Source of the DNA: Spodoptera frugiperda
Taxonomy: Eukaryota > Arthropoda > Insecta > Lepidoptera > Noctuidae
Assembly: GCF_023101765.2 (NCBI RefSeq)
Contig: NC_064215.1
Coordinates: 11,160,001-11,224,000, forward strand
Reading direction: 5' to 3'
Length of the DNA stretch: 64,000 bases
The position numbers and the translations under genes were made by a program. Each line of letters begins with the position of its first letter. Positions within the stretch are counted from its first letter, which is position 1. The notes under the pieces were generated by a model. It was not told the DNA's origin and did not search any database. It was given only the letters and a program-made list of their open reading frames with translations. Below, one piece after another: positions 45,131 to 56,688 of this stretch.

Positions 45131-46723
45131 CAGCATCTATTATTATATGTATGATAAATAGACAATAAGATAAGTATACATATTAATACGTAGGTAGATT
45201 TGCTCATGTTTGTTTATGAAACCATAAAACAATATTACTTTGTCATATTTTTATCTAATTCCTAGTCTGCAATGCGTCACTCGTCACTTTCGACGTCGCC
45301 AGTGGTGATCGAATCGAGAGAAACGAAGGAGTATAGAAAAACTATCAGATTTTGAATATGAGGGAAAAGTTGAGAATCAAAATCAAAACATCTTTTATAA
45401 GAAGAAATAGAAATGACTTTCAAATATTTATGTAGATATCCAAAACAATGGTTTGGGTTATCTAACAACACACGGGACTACATTCCGAAACGAAACGATA
45501 AATGTCAACATAATTTGAGGAATACGACAGTCATTACAGCACTTTTAGTCTGCCAAAATAGCTCTAACAACTGCATTCAATAACGTCTCCGTGAGTCCTT
45601 GAAAATTCCGCGTCGAATGTCTATCAACCAAGTTTCAGTTTAAAAATAATTCAATACGGATTTCTATTTATATGAAGCAGTCACGTGAACTAGATATAAA
45701 CGAAAGGATAAGTTCAAGAACCGAATCCGTCTAAAATGAGAACTATTTTCTTTATTTTATGGCTAGTTTTTTTATTTTATAACCTAAATGAAGGTTAAGT
45801 TCAGTTTTTATTATGATATTAACGATTTTGAATGCTAAAAATGTATAGGATTTTAATCTCATTGTCTTTTATTTGCTCTCGTATAGATTTTCTTGGTACT
45901 AGCATGAAATAGGAGCTGTTTTGAATCATAGTGTGCTTATTTAGGAACGTATATATATAAAGTTTGTGTTTGTAAACAAATCAATCATCTAGTTGGTGAA
46001 AAATGATTGTGAAAAGCAACCCTCGATTTTAAATTCGCAAGGTACGTATGACTTCTAGTACAACAAACACCGTACCGTTCAACTTTTCTAGAAGTTGGTC
46101 AGACATGAGTCACCACTGATGATGTACAGACTACACTAGATAACTCGAGTGGAGTGGTATAAGCACGTACATACATAATTAGTGAACATTCCCAAACTTA
46201 CGCTGTTGACGTGCAGCAGCTAAAATTCTTTAGTACTGAGTAATTTGGACGCGAGCCAGGTGTAGTAATTGTTTTTTATAAGTAAGTACCTATTAGCCCA
46301 TAACGTGAGAATTTAGTATGGATTGATTTAAATGTATGGAAAAACAATTTTAGTAGATTTATTTGGTTGTAAAATGTCGATACCTATTTTTGAAAGGAAT
46401 TTTATTACACTTCAAAGAGAACTAACATTGAATTTAACCGCAAAACAGATTACCAGTTCACCGTAGAATTTTATTTGACGTTTAACGTTAATAGTTGCGA
46501 GCATGAAAAATATGATTTAGAAAACTGACAGCTTTATTACTACAGACAAAGTTCCTGGCAGCACTTGAATAAATTACCGCGAAATCCTTTGCACAACAAT
46601 TACCGAGGTGGCTTGTTCAAACGTCCCACGCAAAGTGTCACTGTAACAAGACTAGTTTCCTTAATCGTGGGCTGGGTAAAAGCACCGCTTTCGCCATTAT
46701 TTATGACCGTAATACCTGGCTAA
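45131..46723. other. Non-coding, nothing recognised
   Basis: AT-rich. The minus frame 45277-45471 (64 residues) has no recognised domain and is left uncalled. Confidence 0.35.
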
Positions 46724-47047
46724 GGGTGCTTTTCCATCAGAGATTTGCTATGTAGCTATGCTACGAAGATGTAATAGCTAAGCTGTGAAACTATGTGACC
46801 GTTTCCACCGATACTAAGCTATGTAGCTGTGCATCTTCCATGCGCAACTCGAGTATGCGATGTAGCGATAGTAGAATGGCTTCTATGCCATTCATAGCAC
46901 TCATCTTTCCACATAAAAAAAAAAGCTTAGCTTTAGTTAAGTCCGTTTTCACCAATACTCAGCTATATGTACCGATGAATATGATTGATGGAAGCCAAAC
47001 GCATCCACAGCAACGTAGCATAGCACATCTATGGTGAAAAAGCACCC
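46724..47047. mobile_element. MITE, 324 bp, GGGTGCTTTTCCA termini
   Basis: Left end GGGTGCTTTTCCATCAGAGA; right end, read backwards, GGGTGCTTTTTCACCATAGA. TIR similarity extends about 40 bases through TGCTATG-rich repeats. Internal sequence holds several copies of AGCTATGTAGCTATG. Partial relatives lie at 13645 and 14034. No clear target duplication. Confidence 0.75.
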
Positions 47048-47469
47048 AAAGACCCCATAAACTACAGCAATGATTATAAAGTATGGTGACGTCAACAGTT
47101 CATTCTGTAATGGCAATGGAAATAGCATTTATTTATTTTAATGGAAATGGAAAAGTTTCAGCGTAATTGTGTAATATACTCCCAGGCTACATTGTTACGA
47201 CAATACAAATGAAATGGCGACGGTTTTAGTAAGTAATTACGAAATGTGTTCACGAAGAATTAATAATAGGAAAAATTTGTTTAGAAAGTTGCGCAAAGTA
47301 AGTTGTATAAGTAAAGGTTTTAGGACATTTCTGCTATTTTTGTGTGTTATGAAAAATTGTATTAAAATAAATATCGCAACTTCAATGGGGGAAAATAATT
47401 TGGAAACTTTAACTTTCTGAAGCCTGTAATAGCAACATTGAGAGCTCACGGTTTCGATAACACGCAATC

Positions 47470-47664
47470 TTTTTTTTTAAACGTTGCCTCACACGAGGCT
47501 TTTCTCCTGTATCGTGGGTGCGTTTACAGACATACAATTTCACATGCACATGACACCCAGACTCCCAGACCCGAAACAACAATTGTGGATCACACAAAGA
47601 GTTGCTCCGTGCGGGAATCGAACCCGCTACACGTTGGCCCAGCCACCGCGCCAACCGTGCAGTC
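47470..47664 (-). repeat. tRNA-derived SINE family E, full copy
   Basis: On the minus strand: head GGTTGGCGCGGTGGCTGGGC, box B GGGTTCGATTCCCGCACGG, then GCAACTCTTTGTGTGATCC, TTGTTTCGGGTCTGG and an A tail (47470-47478). Truncated copy at 20682. Confidence 0.8.
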
Positions 47665-48400
47665 AAATCACAATCTATGATCGATCTTACGCTGTCAAAC
47701 GTTGAGCAGAGATTGATGACTTATCAATTCACATGTAAATGGTGGATCGTATTGCAGTTTATGCAAATTTGATTACTCAGTACAACATTGAGTGCATCGC
47801 CCACGGGACATTGTTTAGCAATGACGGAGAAAGTGGCCCATGTGTTGCGAGACCCGTTGACTCGATAACTTGCTATTTAAGTTAAAATGTAATTTAGAGG
47901 ATAAGGCACGAATGTATGTACCATCCTGGTTGTTTGCTCGGCCACCTTCTTGTGTATTGTTTAGTGTTGCAATCACGTTTCTATATGGACTTCTTTTATT
48001 CTTTGAAGCATTTTGGGCTGAGAAATTTTAATATTTTGCACTGGTCCACTGATCCAGCTCATTTTAGCATTCTGTATTGCTATTTTATTGTCCTGCAGTG
48101 GAGAATTATTGTCTTCAACAGAAAGATAAACAATTATGTGCAATATAAGTTTTTAAACTGGCATGGTCATTGACACTTATATTAGAACTAGATAAACATG
48201 GTAAATATCCCGTCTCAAGTTCTAATATTAGAATTATGTGGAAGTCTTAAGCCAAATTTTAAAGGTTCTCTGTGACTTTTACCAAATTACGTTTCACTCT
48301 ATTTACGGAAGTAAATGCTAATAATTCTTGATTAGACCTGAAGCTTTTCATACCTTGTTACAAATTGTTTCATCACAATCGGCGCGTGCGGTGATGTTTA

Positions 48401-48538
48401 ATACATGGTTGTCAATTGATTGATGGATTCATAAAAACAATACGATTCGTTTTTGATCATAGTTTCCTCACAAGGACAAGTAAAGTAGCTGATTTTATAC
48501 ATGATTGTCAATTGATTGATGGATTCATAAAAACAATA
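48401..48538 (+). repeat. Direct duplication, 42 bases twice
   Basis: ATACATGGTTGTCAATTGAT onward (48401-48442) recurs at 48497-48538 with one change. Confidence 0.8.
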
Positions 48539-49689
48539 GCAATTATGTTTTCGATACAAAATAGTTACTAAAGAATAGTTTAAGTAATCAATAAATGTCT
48601 CTGAGTTGGCAGTTAAAGTGAAAAAGGCAGGTGTTCCGTGTTAGGAAGTAAAGAATAAAATATATACATCGTGTCTATCCATAATTGGACATATATCTCC
48701 GTTAAAAGGAGTGGCTTTGATATACGCTCGCTGAGGGCTTTTCCTTTATAATTGACGCAAAGAATTATTGTTTGTTTCCGCAGTTAATGTACTTGCTTCC
48801 TATTTATTTTTAGCTTCAACTTATGTAATGATCGTGGAGGAAGTTATTGTAGGAATTTAATTATTGATTTATTGTTTCAGTGTATAGTTGTTATCTTGTT
48901 ATTTTTTTATTTATAGTTTGTAATTTCAAAGTAAGTACTAGAGTTAATAAAGGTAAATCTTCCGCTCTCTTGCTTGTTTGTTGAAATTGGTACTTTTACT
49001 TTAACACATTTAACGCCATGGGGGCAAAGGTGAACGGCGCTAACGGAGAGTCAACAGATTTTTGTTGGCAGTCAAAGTTTTAAAGATATAGAAGAAAATT
49101 ATCTAGCATTCATAAACTCTATATGACAGTCTTCTTGATCTAATCGTGACCTAGTCAATATGCGCTGTTTATCCGCAAATACGTTGAGATATTTTGCCAA
49201 GAATAAAATTAGTTCCAAGTACTTAAAATATAGCATGTTCGTTACTTTCCACCATTTTATGAACAATTATGATAGAACTCAACAGTATATTACCCTAGTC
49301 AATAAATAAATCAATTTGAGTGTCAGATTGTAATACAAAAACGATTATATTTAGGTTTTATTAAACTTCATTGGGGGAGGGCCAGGTTAAAACACGTCGT
49401 TTGAACTTCTAAACATATAAAGTTTATTCATACATAGATAATAGTGCCAAAATGAATAAATATGTCTTCATTAGGGTAGTACGAGTAAGTGCTGAGCACG
49501 TGCTTTCCCCACGTTTCTAAACACATGCTAGAGAACGTGCTTTTGAAAGCACGTACGTAAAAATTAAGATAGTCACAGAACATATGCATTTCTACGCTTC
49601 ATTTTTATATTACTTTGTTGTTGCATATGTTAAAAACAGGTGTTAAATCTATTGTAATATTGTAAAGAGAAAATGTTTCAATTGTTTGT
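48539..49689. other. Non-coding, nothing recognised
   Basis: AT-rich. A patch near 49490-49560 has repeated GCACGTGCTTT/AAAGCACGT words. Confidence 0.35.
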
Positions 49690-50042
49690 TTGTATTCAAT
49701 AGGTTCCTAAATTACTGGATTGATTAGAAAAATAATTTCATGATAGGAAAGCTTACTTTTTTTTATATAGGCTACCTTTTATACCGATTTCCTATAGGAT
49801 TGGTAGAATATCTCTACCATGAGTTTGAAACAATAGTATTTGGACAGTCGCTAGTGACGAAGTAAATTTTTAAATTGGTAATTTTAGTATCCCAGGTGAC
49901 CGGTAGAGGCTTTGTAAAATTTTAGTTCCACAGGTGATCGTTAGAGGCGTTCTAAAATTTTTGTTCCACAGGTAGAGGTACTAAATCCTGAGAGATAATT
50001 TTATAATTCCACGCGAGTCAAGCCACGGGTGGAGAGCTAGTA
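49690..50042 (+). repeat. RTE-like repeat with internal tandem copies
   Basis: Starts near TATTCAATAGGTTCCTAAAT and ends AGCCACGGGTGGAGAGCTAG. Positions 49883-49980 hold about two and a half diverged 47-base units around CCACAGGTGATCGTTAGAGG. Confidence 0.5.
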
Positions 50043-50850
50043 ATTGTATCTATTTTAACTGTTGTTCTAAGAAGTCGGTCAGATGGATACTTAAAGTAGA
50101 ATAACTTTTTGAGTGTTATTAGCAGTTGTGAGAGTATAATTGCGTATTGTTTAGTCTTCATAGTCTTAGTACATAGTATGTACTATATTTCTTACATTAT
50201 TACATAGAATTATCAGAAACAATGTTGTAATTATGAAGTATGCATGATATTTCTAAAAATAGATTTGCTTATGATATTGTTGCACCGATTTCACTGAATC
50301 GATTGTTGAATACAATGCATTTATTTTTACGATGATTGTTAATTTGTATGTATCCGATTAATCGCTTGTTTGGTGTTACAATGTAAGGTTACATGTAGAG
50401 TGGATGCCACGTGTTCATAATGCAAATGAAGATTGACTTATGATGCTACTGAATAACGTAGAGACTTATCCTTCTTATATGAAACTAGCTTTTATCTGAA
50501 ACTTAACCTGTGTGTTGATGAGCCTATTTCTTATCCACTCTTCCAACAATATGCAATATTAACGTATAATTTCAAGAAGATTAACTGACTATATAAATCA
50601 TACAAACAAACAAACAAACAGACGTACTTTCATATTTACAACGATTGAACAATGTAAGCTGCATTTATAATATTTCATTATTTTTAATTGACTTTGAAAA
50701 TACAATAGAAGATATTTTCACGCGTTTCAAGATATTATTATAAGTGAAACTTATAGACTTTCAACAAAGTGATGTCTTGACTTAGAAATTATTTGGAAAA
50801 TGGTGCCAAACATGAGTTTACCAGTTAGTGTTCTCGGTTTTAATTGGAAA

Positions 50851-50930
50851 GTCCAAGTAAGTAAGTAAGTAAGTAAGTAGTGTACTACTTACTTACTTTA
50901 AGTAAGTTTAAGTTTAAGTTGGAAAACTAG
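50851..50930. repeat. (AAGT)n tract with inverted half
   Basis: AAGTAAGTAAGTAAGTAAGT turns at AGTGTACT into ACTTACTTACTT, making a short palindrome, then AAGTTTAAGTTTAAGTT. Confidence 0.8.
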
Positions 50931-51574
50931 TATTCGATATAAGTATGTATGGTCATCGATTTAGATTTCAGTCGAAGTAGATTTGTAGGTTGGAGTCAAA
51001 CTCATTGTAGGCGCATAGGAACTTAGTTTATCATCAGATGTTTAAGTAATTTAATTAGTAATCGAATAATTATGTAGGCATGTTTGTCTGTCTAACAATT
51101 ATTTAGTGACGAAAGTTGTAAAGAGGAAATTTCTATTACGTTTCTTTAAGTTTATGCTCATAATAGTATTATCACCAGTCATACTAAAACATCATTTCAC
51201 AAACTGCATAGCATTACGTAAATGCCAATTTTCGCATGCCAGTGTTACACCTTTTTCTATTTGCAGATGGACTTGGAGCGATTGCGTGGGCGCCATCTTG
51301 GATCAGCACAGCAGGTGCAGATGACGTCATAACACGTCAGCGGATACTGTGACACTACCCTCCTCCAATTTTGTAAACAATGGATCCGATTACTTATAAG
51401 GCTGGGTGTTTGTGTAAGAAATATAGATTACTATGTTAGTCCGTTTTGGACATACAGATGTGCGGAAATTGAATTTAGGCGGATATAAAAGGATAAGTAG
51501 GGGTCTTTGTTCAGAACAAATGGGCTTTTAATAAGTGTCTTCTGGAAATGTTATATATAAAACTTCTTTTTTTA

Positions 51575-51722
51575 AATGGGAACCGCCTTCAAAATTGAAA
51601 CTTTCGTGTGCGGACCTAATGAAACTAAATCAAAATCGGTTCAGCCAAATACAAGATGATTGCGCACAAACACACATACAGGTCAAAGTGAGAACCTCCT
51701 TTGTTTAAGTCGGTTAAAAAGG
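51575..51722 (+). repeat. GAAGTCGGTTAAAAA-type moth repeat
   Basis: GGGAACCGCCTTCAAAATTG, ATCAAAATCGGTTCAGCC and the end TTTAAGTCGGTTAAAAAGG are diagnostic of a common lepidopteran interspersed repeat. Confidence 0.6.
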
Positions 51723-52275
51723 ATAGAATTGGAGGATATCAAGAGTTCTATCTAAATGCAAAAGGTCTATAAAGAAATGAAACATCTAGTATAAAATTGT
51801 TTAGGTCAAATTGGGACGGATAGGATTCTAGTTTTGGATCAATATGAATGATGTCATTTCAAGATATTTTTTATTTAGTTTAGCTATTACCAAAATAAAC
51901 GTTATCCTAAGAAACTTCATTTTCTGTTTCAGAAAACCCAAAGTAAGTCAAGTTTGAAATATTCGAAATTAAGTACTGGAATGAACAATTTCCAGAAGCA
52001 CAATTTGTGCTCTTTCGACTATGAAACGTAACGTAATGGCCAATTCTTAGGGTAATTTGTATTTATCGTACTAAGTACGAACATTAATGCTGTAATGGGC
52101 AATTCGATGTTCATTTCGAGATTATCATCTAATCTTGGTTTCACGTCTCACCGAAATTCGAACTGGGTCTTAATTAAGCCATTAACTAGATTTGGCAGAC
52201 CTTCTCCACTTCTCTAGTAATTGTATTATATTAATTTCGATCCAAAGCGAGTTAGGGATATAAAATTAAGACCTC

Positions 52276-52338
52276 GGCTCCAATTGTCCGTTGCGATGCG
52301 CGCATGTGCTCAACGCAGCGCAAAGGATAATTGGAGCC
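52276..52338. repeat. Hairpin with GGCTCCAATT arms
   Basis: Perfect 10-bp arms (52276-52285, 52329-52338) around a GC-rich loop. It lies next to a family B tail fragment at about 52405-52460. Confidence 0.6.
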
Positions 52339-52476
52339 TCATTCGAAGCCATCTTGCAATTCCTCTAGTGTTGCAGGTATCTATGAGCTGTTCGCTTTTA
52401 TTATCATCAGGTGATCCGTCTGTTCGTTTGCTCCCTATTTCATATAGGACTGTAAAAATATTTCCTTATCAGAGGG

Positions 52477-52620
52477 CTTAGTACGAGTTTCTTTTACGTT
52501 TAACGAGATCGAAACGATAATGCCATCAGCGCTCTGATTAGTTGGTACATTCGCGCCGGAAGAACGCAGAACGCAGAGTGCGTTTTGTTTTCGTTCAACA
52601 TAAAACAAACTGGTACTAAG
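52477..52620. mobile_element. MITE, 144 bp, CTTAGTACGAG termini
   Basis: Left CTTAGTACGAGTTTCTTTTA and, read backwards, right CTTAGTACCAGTTTGTTTTA. Interior AACGATAATGCCATCAGCGC. Non-coding. Confidence 0.75.
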
Positions 52621-53168
52621 TATACCTAATTGATTTTTACATCACAATACTTTTAGTAAGAAGCTTATAAGTCTGGAAAAATATCAGATTATCTCTTAAA
52701 GACTCCGTGTAATTTGTCACCAGGCCTATGTAAGGTGGTTTAATTACCACAAAGCGTGTGTATGAGCATGTGCACCTCTACGTGTTTATAATGTTACTCC
52801 TCATTATGTGACGATGCTTATCCTTAATGGCAGCCATAGACGACATAACTACCAACTTAATTATAAGGCAGTTAAAATAACTATTATTACAATTACCAGC
52901 ACCATGGTTATAATTATTATTGTGAATGTCTCGCACGGGTGTCGTATCTTAGTACCTTGATGTGTCAGTGTCAAGGCGACTTGTTTAAGTAAGGGATATG
53001 GTGAGTGAGCGAGTGTGACATTGCAAGGTAATTGTATGTATTTATGTCAGTTTGTGTATCAAATATCATAAGATAATTGTTTTTTTTTTTATCTTATAGA
53101 TTTCTATCTTGAAAAATAGTCAATTCTCTTTAAGTTGAAAAGTTCTTGTGCAATTGGCTATCAGAGGG

Positions 53169-53265
53169 CTTAGTATGAGTTTGTTTTACGTTTAACAAGA
53201 GTGTGTTCGGCGCTTTCATTGGTTAGTTCATTCGCACCGGCCTAATAATGCAACTTCGTACTAAG
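53169..53265. mobile_element. MITE of the same family, 97-bp derivative
   Basis: CTTAGTATGAGTTTGTTTTA at the left, CTTCGTACTAAG at the right. Preceded by the same TATCAGAGGG as the copy at 52477, so the true left end may lie about 10 bases earlier. Confidence 0.7.
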
Positions 53266-53317
53266 GGCCCAGTACACTTTAGTTTCTTAAGGGTGATTTG
53301 TTGCTTTACCGTCAAAT

Positions 53318-53370
53318 TGTTACTGACTAAAAACCATCCCGTTTCAACTTCTGCTCGCCAGCAAGTATCT
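53318..53370 (-). repeat. Repeat family A fragment
   Basis: TTACTGACTAAAAACCATCC and CGTTTCAACTTCTGCTCG match the family A core. Confidence 0.5.
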
Positions 53371-55260
53371 CCTATGCTGCTGCGTCCTTTCATTCAGGTC
53401 AAACTAAGCAAAGGAAGCTTACAATCGTTGTCATAAACGTTTTTCAGGAAAAAATAGGTTGTCATTGAAAACATTCCTTATAAGTTTGTAAAGAATCAAT
53501 TTTAAATTAAAACACGGATACAAGTACTTCCGAAATGTATCAAAAATATAGTTTTAACCTTTATGAAATGTTCAGATAACTTCGATCAGAGGTCGAACTA
53601 TTTCAATCAGGAGATAATAAGTTCAAGAACTTTAAGTTCAAGCGAAATTGATGTGGTTTTAACCGTCAAGTTATGACTACAAGACTTAAGTTTGATTGTA
53701 CTAAGTTTTACAATTTAAAGTTAGTTATGTTGGCGTTGAGGATATTAGAAATATAGTACTATGAATAATCTGCCAATCAATCTATGTATATTGAGTTTCA
53801 ACTATGTGGTGTTATATCTACCCTGCTTAACTTCATTAAGTTCATAACTTAAGTTTCTGCGATCTCCAACCCGCATCACAAGTGTAGAAATTATGAGATA
53901 ACTCTCTTATGTCGAGTAGAAGATAAGAAAACAGCCGAGTATTATACTATAAAGGACTTCAGTTAAAAAAAATATCAACAATAACTAAGTATCTTTGATT
54001 TGAAACTATACAAATATTTAAAAATAGATTAACAGAACATTAAAGTCACATAGTTCCGCATAGTTAAGCCCGCAGAGGTACATATGTAGTTAAAATAATT
54101 AAGGTAGATAACTACTTGCCCTTGAAAAGGGATGTCTACATGTACTGCTGTTGTTTACAACATGGATGACCTTAAAAAGACGGTGTTTCCTATGTGCAAC
54201 ACTATAATTATACGGTTATAGCTTAAGTTTCTTAAAATTTTGTGTGTAGGGAAATGGTAGTTTAGGGACCAGAGAGAATCGGTTTAAACCTCAACCTTTC
54301 CAAGCTCTACAAAATGTATTATTCAGCAAAATTAATGTAGATATCTTTAATAACAATATTATACTGCTGTCGACTGGGTAAACTGCCATGTTACGTATTA
54401 AAGTGTCAAAATGTCTCACAAACACGTTTTAGTAGCAATCTAACCGGCACGAAGACGATAGTAACTTTTCTTAAGATAACTTTCACACTTGTAAATGCTC
54501 TAATTATGTATTGTTTTCAAAGTTAAAATGCACTTTTGGACGTCAACCAAACGTCTGTCGGTCAGTCTAGTGAAGCTAATTGCTCGTTCTTAAGTGAACA
54601 TTCCTATGGAGAAGAACGAGAAAGAAACTCCATGGTTACTCTTTTTCAATCAGTTTTACATACCAATATTGGTTATTTATCGGGTATTTATACTATAAAT
54701 TATAGTAACATAGCGTGAGATACTTGTATTAATATTTAAGCTTATCCAGAGACCAATACCGACTAACAAAACCAAACTACATATAACAATACAAGAAAGA
54801 ACTATACCACAAACATAATCTTGAGAGAGGTTTTACGTAATACTTGAATAGCTATAGATTACGATGGCCATAAACATCCAAGGAAGTTAGAAGCAATCAA
54901 TTTACTATTTACATAATAACAAACGACAAATGGCGGAACACTGGGTGGTCCGCTGGTTAGCTGACTCGTAATCAACATGAGATTATAGTGGGCGATGTAA
55001 TTTACTAGTAACATAATCAGCTGTACTTAGTAGTAGGTAGTAAAAAGTATGTTTTAGTATCTTGTTTAGAGGAGTAGAATGTTTTGTAACTCATGTATGT
55101 AGTCTTGAGAGATTTGTGATAGATCGATGACAAAGTTTCAATATTTTATTATAAAATTCTAAACAATAGATACCAGAGTCTAATGACGTAGTTGAACTGT
55201 TAATTGTTTTAGGTATAGCTAGATGGTATTAAGAAGAATAGCTAATATCTATATACCTAG
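53371..55260. other. Non-coding, nothing recognised
   Basis: AT-rich, no supported gene or repeat. The frame at 54536-54718 is short and featureless. Confidence 0.35.
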
Positions 55261-55366
55261 ATTTTTTGAGGGAAAAACTAAGCATCTCGCTTAAGGTGAG
55301 GCGAGAGACTGTTACTGCCTAAAACCACCCCGTTCCTGCTACTGCTCTTCAAGTCGGAAAAATTGA
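55261..55366 (-). repeat. Repeat family A copy
   Basis: TTTTTTGAGGGAAAAACTAA, GAGGCGAGAGACTGTTACTG and CACCCCGTTCCTGCTACTGC. Confidence 0.65.
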
Positions 55367-56547
55367 GGTAAAGGAGTCTTTTAAAATTACTTAGAAAGCT
55401 ATTCTATATTACGACTTAATAATTCTAAAACTTATACTCAAACAATACCGAATAAAGATCTAAACGATTTATAAATTCCAAATGATAAATAAGACAGCAG
55501 ATGTTTTCAATTCTATTAAGATATTGGATTTTAAATTGAATCCTGCCAATCCAATTCCAATTGAGATTTCTCCTGATTGTGAGCCTTCATTTTCAATTGG
55601 AATTTTAAATGTCATTTTGCTATTCGATACTGATGTGTTTTAAGATGATAGTTGTGTTCAAATTGATATTGCCAATTTTTTAAATTCATTGTTTTTCCTT
55701 TTTGTGAGCTATATAAGGACAATTATTTGGTTTTGATGCCTTAAAAAATGGTTAATCTTGAAGTTTACCTTATAATGTACATCGTCACTGAGTGAAATAC
55801 TAATGAGTTTTTTTGAAACCCAGCGATATTTTATTTTTGCTATAAAAAATGACCTTGAATTATAAAATTCTCCGTAAGCAGAAAGGTGATCTCTCGTATC
55901 CTTTGAAGCCACAAAATTAACATCTTTAGACTTCCTCAAAAGTTTATTAGCCCAATCGTTTTAATAGAATTTCATCAAAGATATTGAGTAACGACAAAGA
56001 ATTAGGGTTCTTTTTCCAGAATTTTAGACATTGTTAAGAACAATTCGCTCAGAATCCGTCAGTCCCAATTAGAAGACCATAAAAAAGTCAATCGTTTAGA
56101 TAAAACATCATTGTATTTCAGGTCATCATCGTTGATAAATCGATTTATAATCTTTTGTCTACATTTACTATGTCAAGGTTGTGTGCCGATTACTATAGCC
56201 GATAGTGCACCGTTTATGGCATATGGGACACGGTCGGATAATCAGCGGTAGGACATGAAAGTATACTGGGTTTAGCACTTTTAGTAGGGTTATTATTAGC
56301 CAAATGAGGGTTTCATAAAGGAAAATTGTGTCACTGGTTTTTGATAATAGAAGTACTTTGATACAGAATTTGCGCACAAAATCGCAGTGACTATGAATGT
56401 AAAGGGTTTGTTACTTAAACATAAACAGATATATCCTTTTCGTTCTTTCATCTAAATAGACAATTTCAAACTTCAGATTGATTTCATTCGGAAACACCCG
56501 CTTTGCTATAAAACTACATACAAAAAGCCGAATTTAGGGTTCAGTCA
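55367..56547. other. Non-coding, nothing recognised
   Basis: AT-rich. Minus frames 55709-55939 and 56168-56377 show no domain features. Confidence 0.35.
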
Positions 56548-56688
56548 AACTGCGGACTAATTAGCAGGTTACCGGAGCTCCGGCTTAAACCAGAAGTAGG
56601 AACAGGGTGGTTTTTAGTCAGTAAGAATCTGACACTCCCTCTCGCAGGCAGGAGAAGTCATTGGATGATTTTCCTCCCTCAAAAAAAG
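56548..56688 (+). repeat. Repeat family A copy
   Basis: AACTGCGGACTAATTAGCAG, GGAACAGGGTGGTTTTTAGT, GGAGAAGTCATTGGATGATT then A-rich. Confidence 0.75.

Noticed and set aside
45277..45471. 64-residue minus-strand frame ending DVESDE
   Set aside because: No recognisable domain, no splice context, and similar length to chance frames in this region.
47590..47664. tRNA gene on the minus strand
   Set aside because: The tRNA-like head is followed by a body shared with 20682-20810 and an A tail, so it is a SINE.
50851..50930. CRISPR-like or satellite array
   Set aside because: Simple AAGT microsatellite with an inverted half. No spacers, and the genome is eukaryotic.
52221..52481. 86-residue plus-strand frame
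   Set aside because: Spans a hairpin, a family B tail fragment and the start of a MITE; coding is not plausible.
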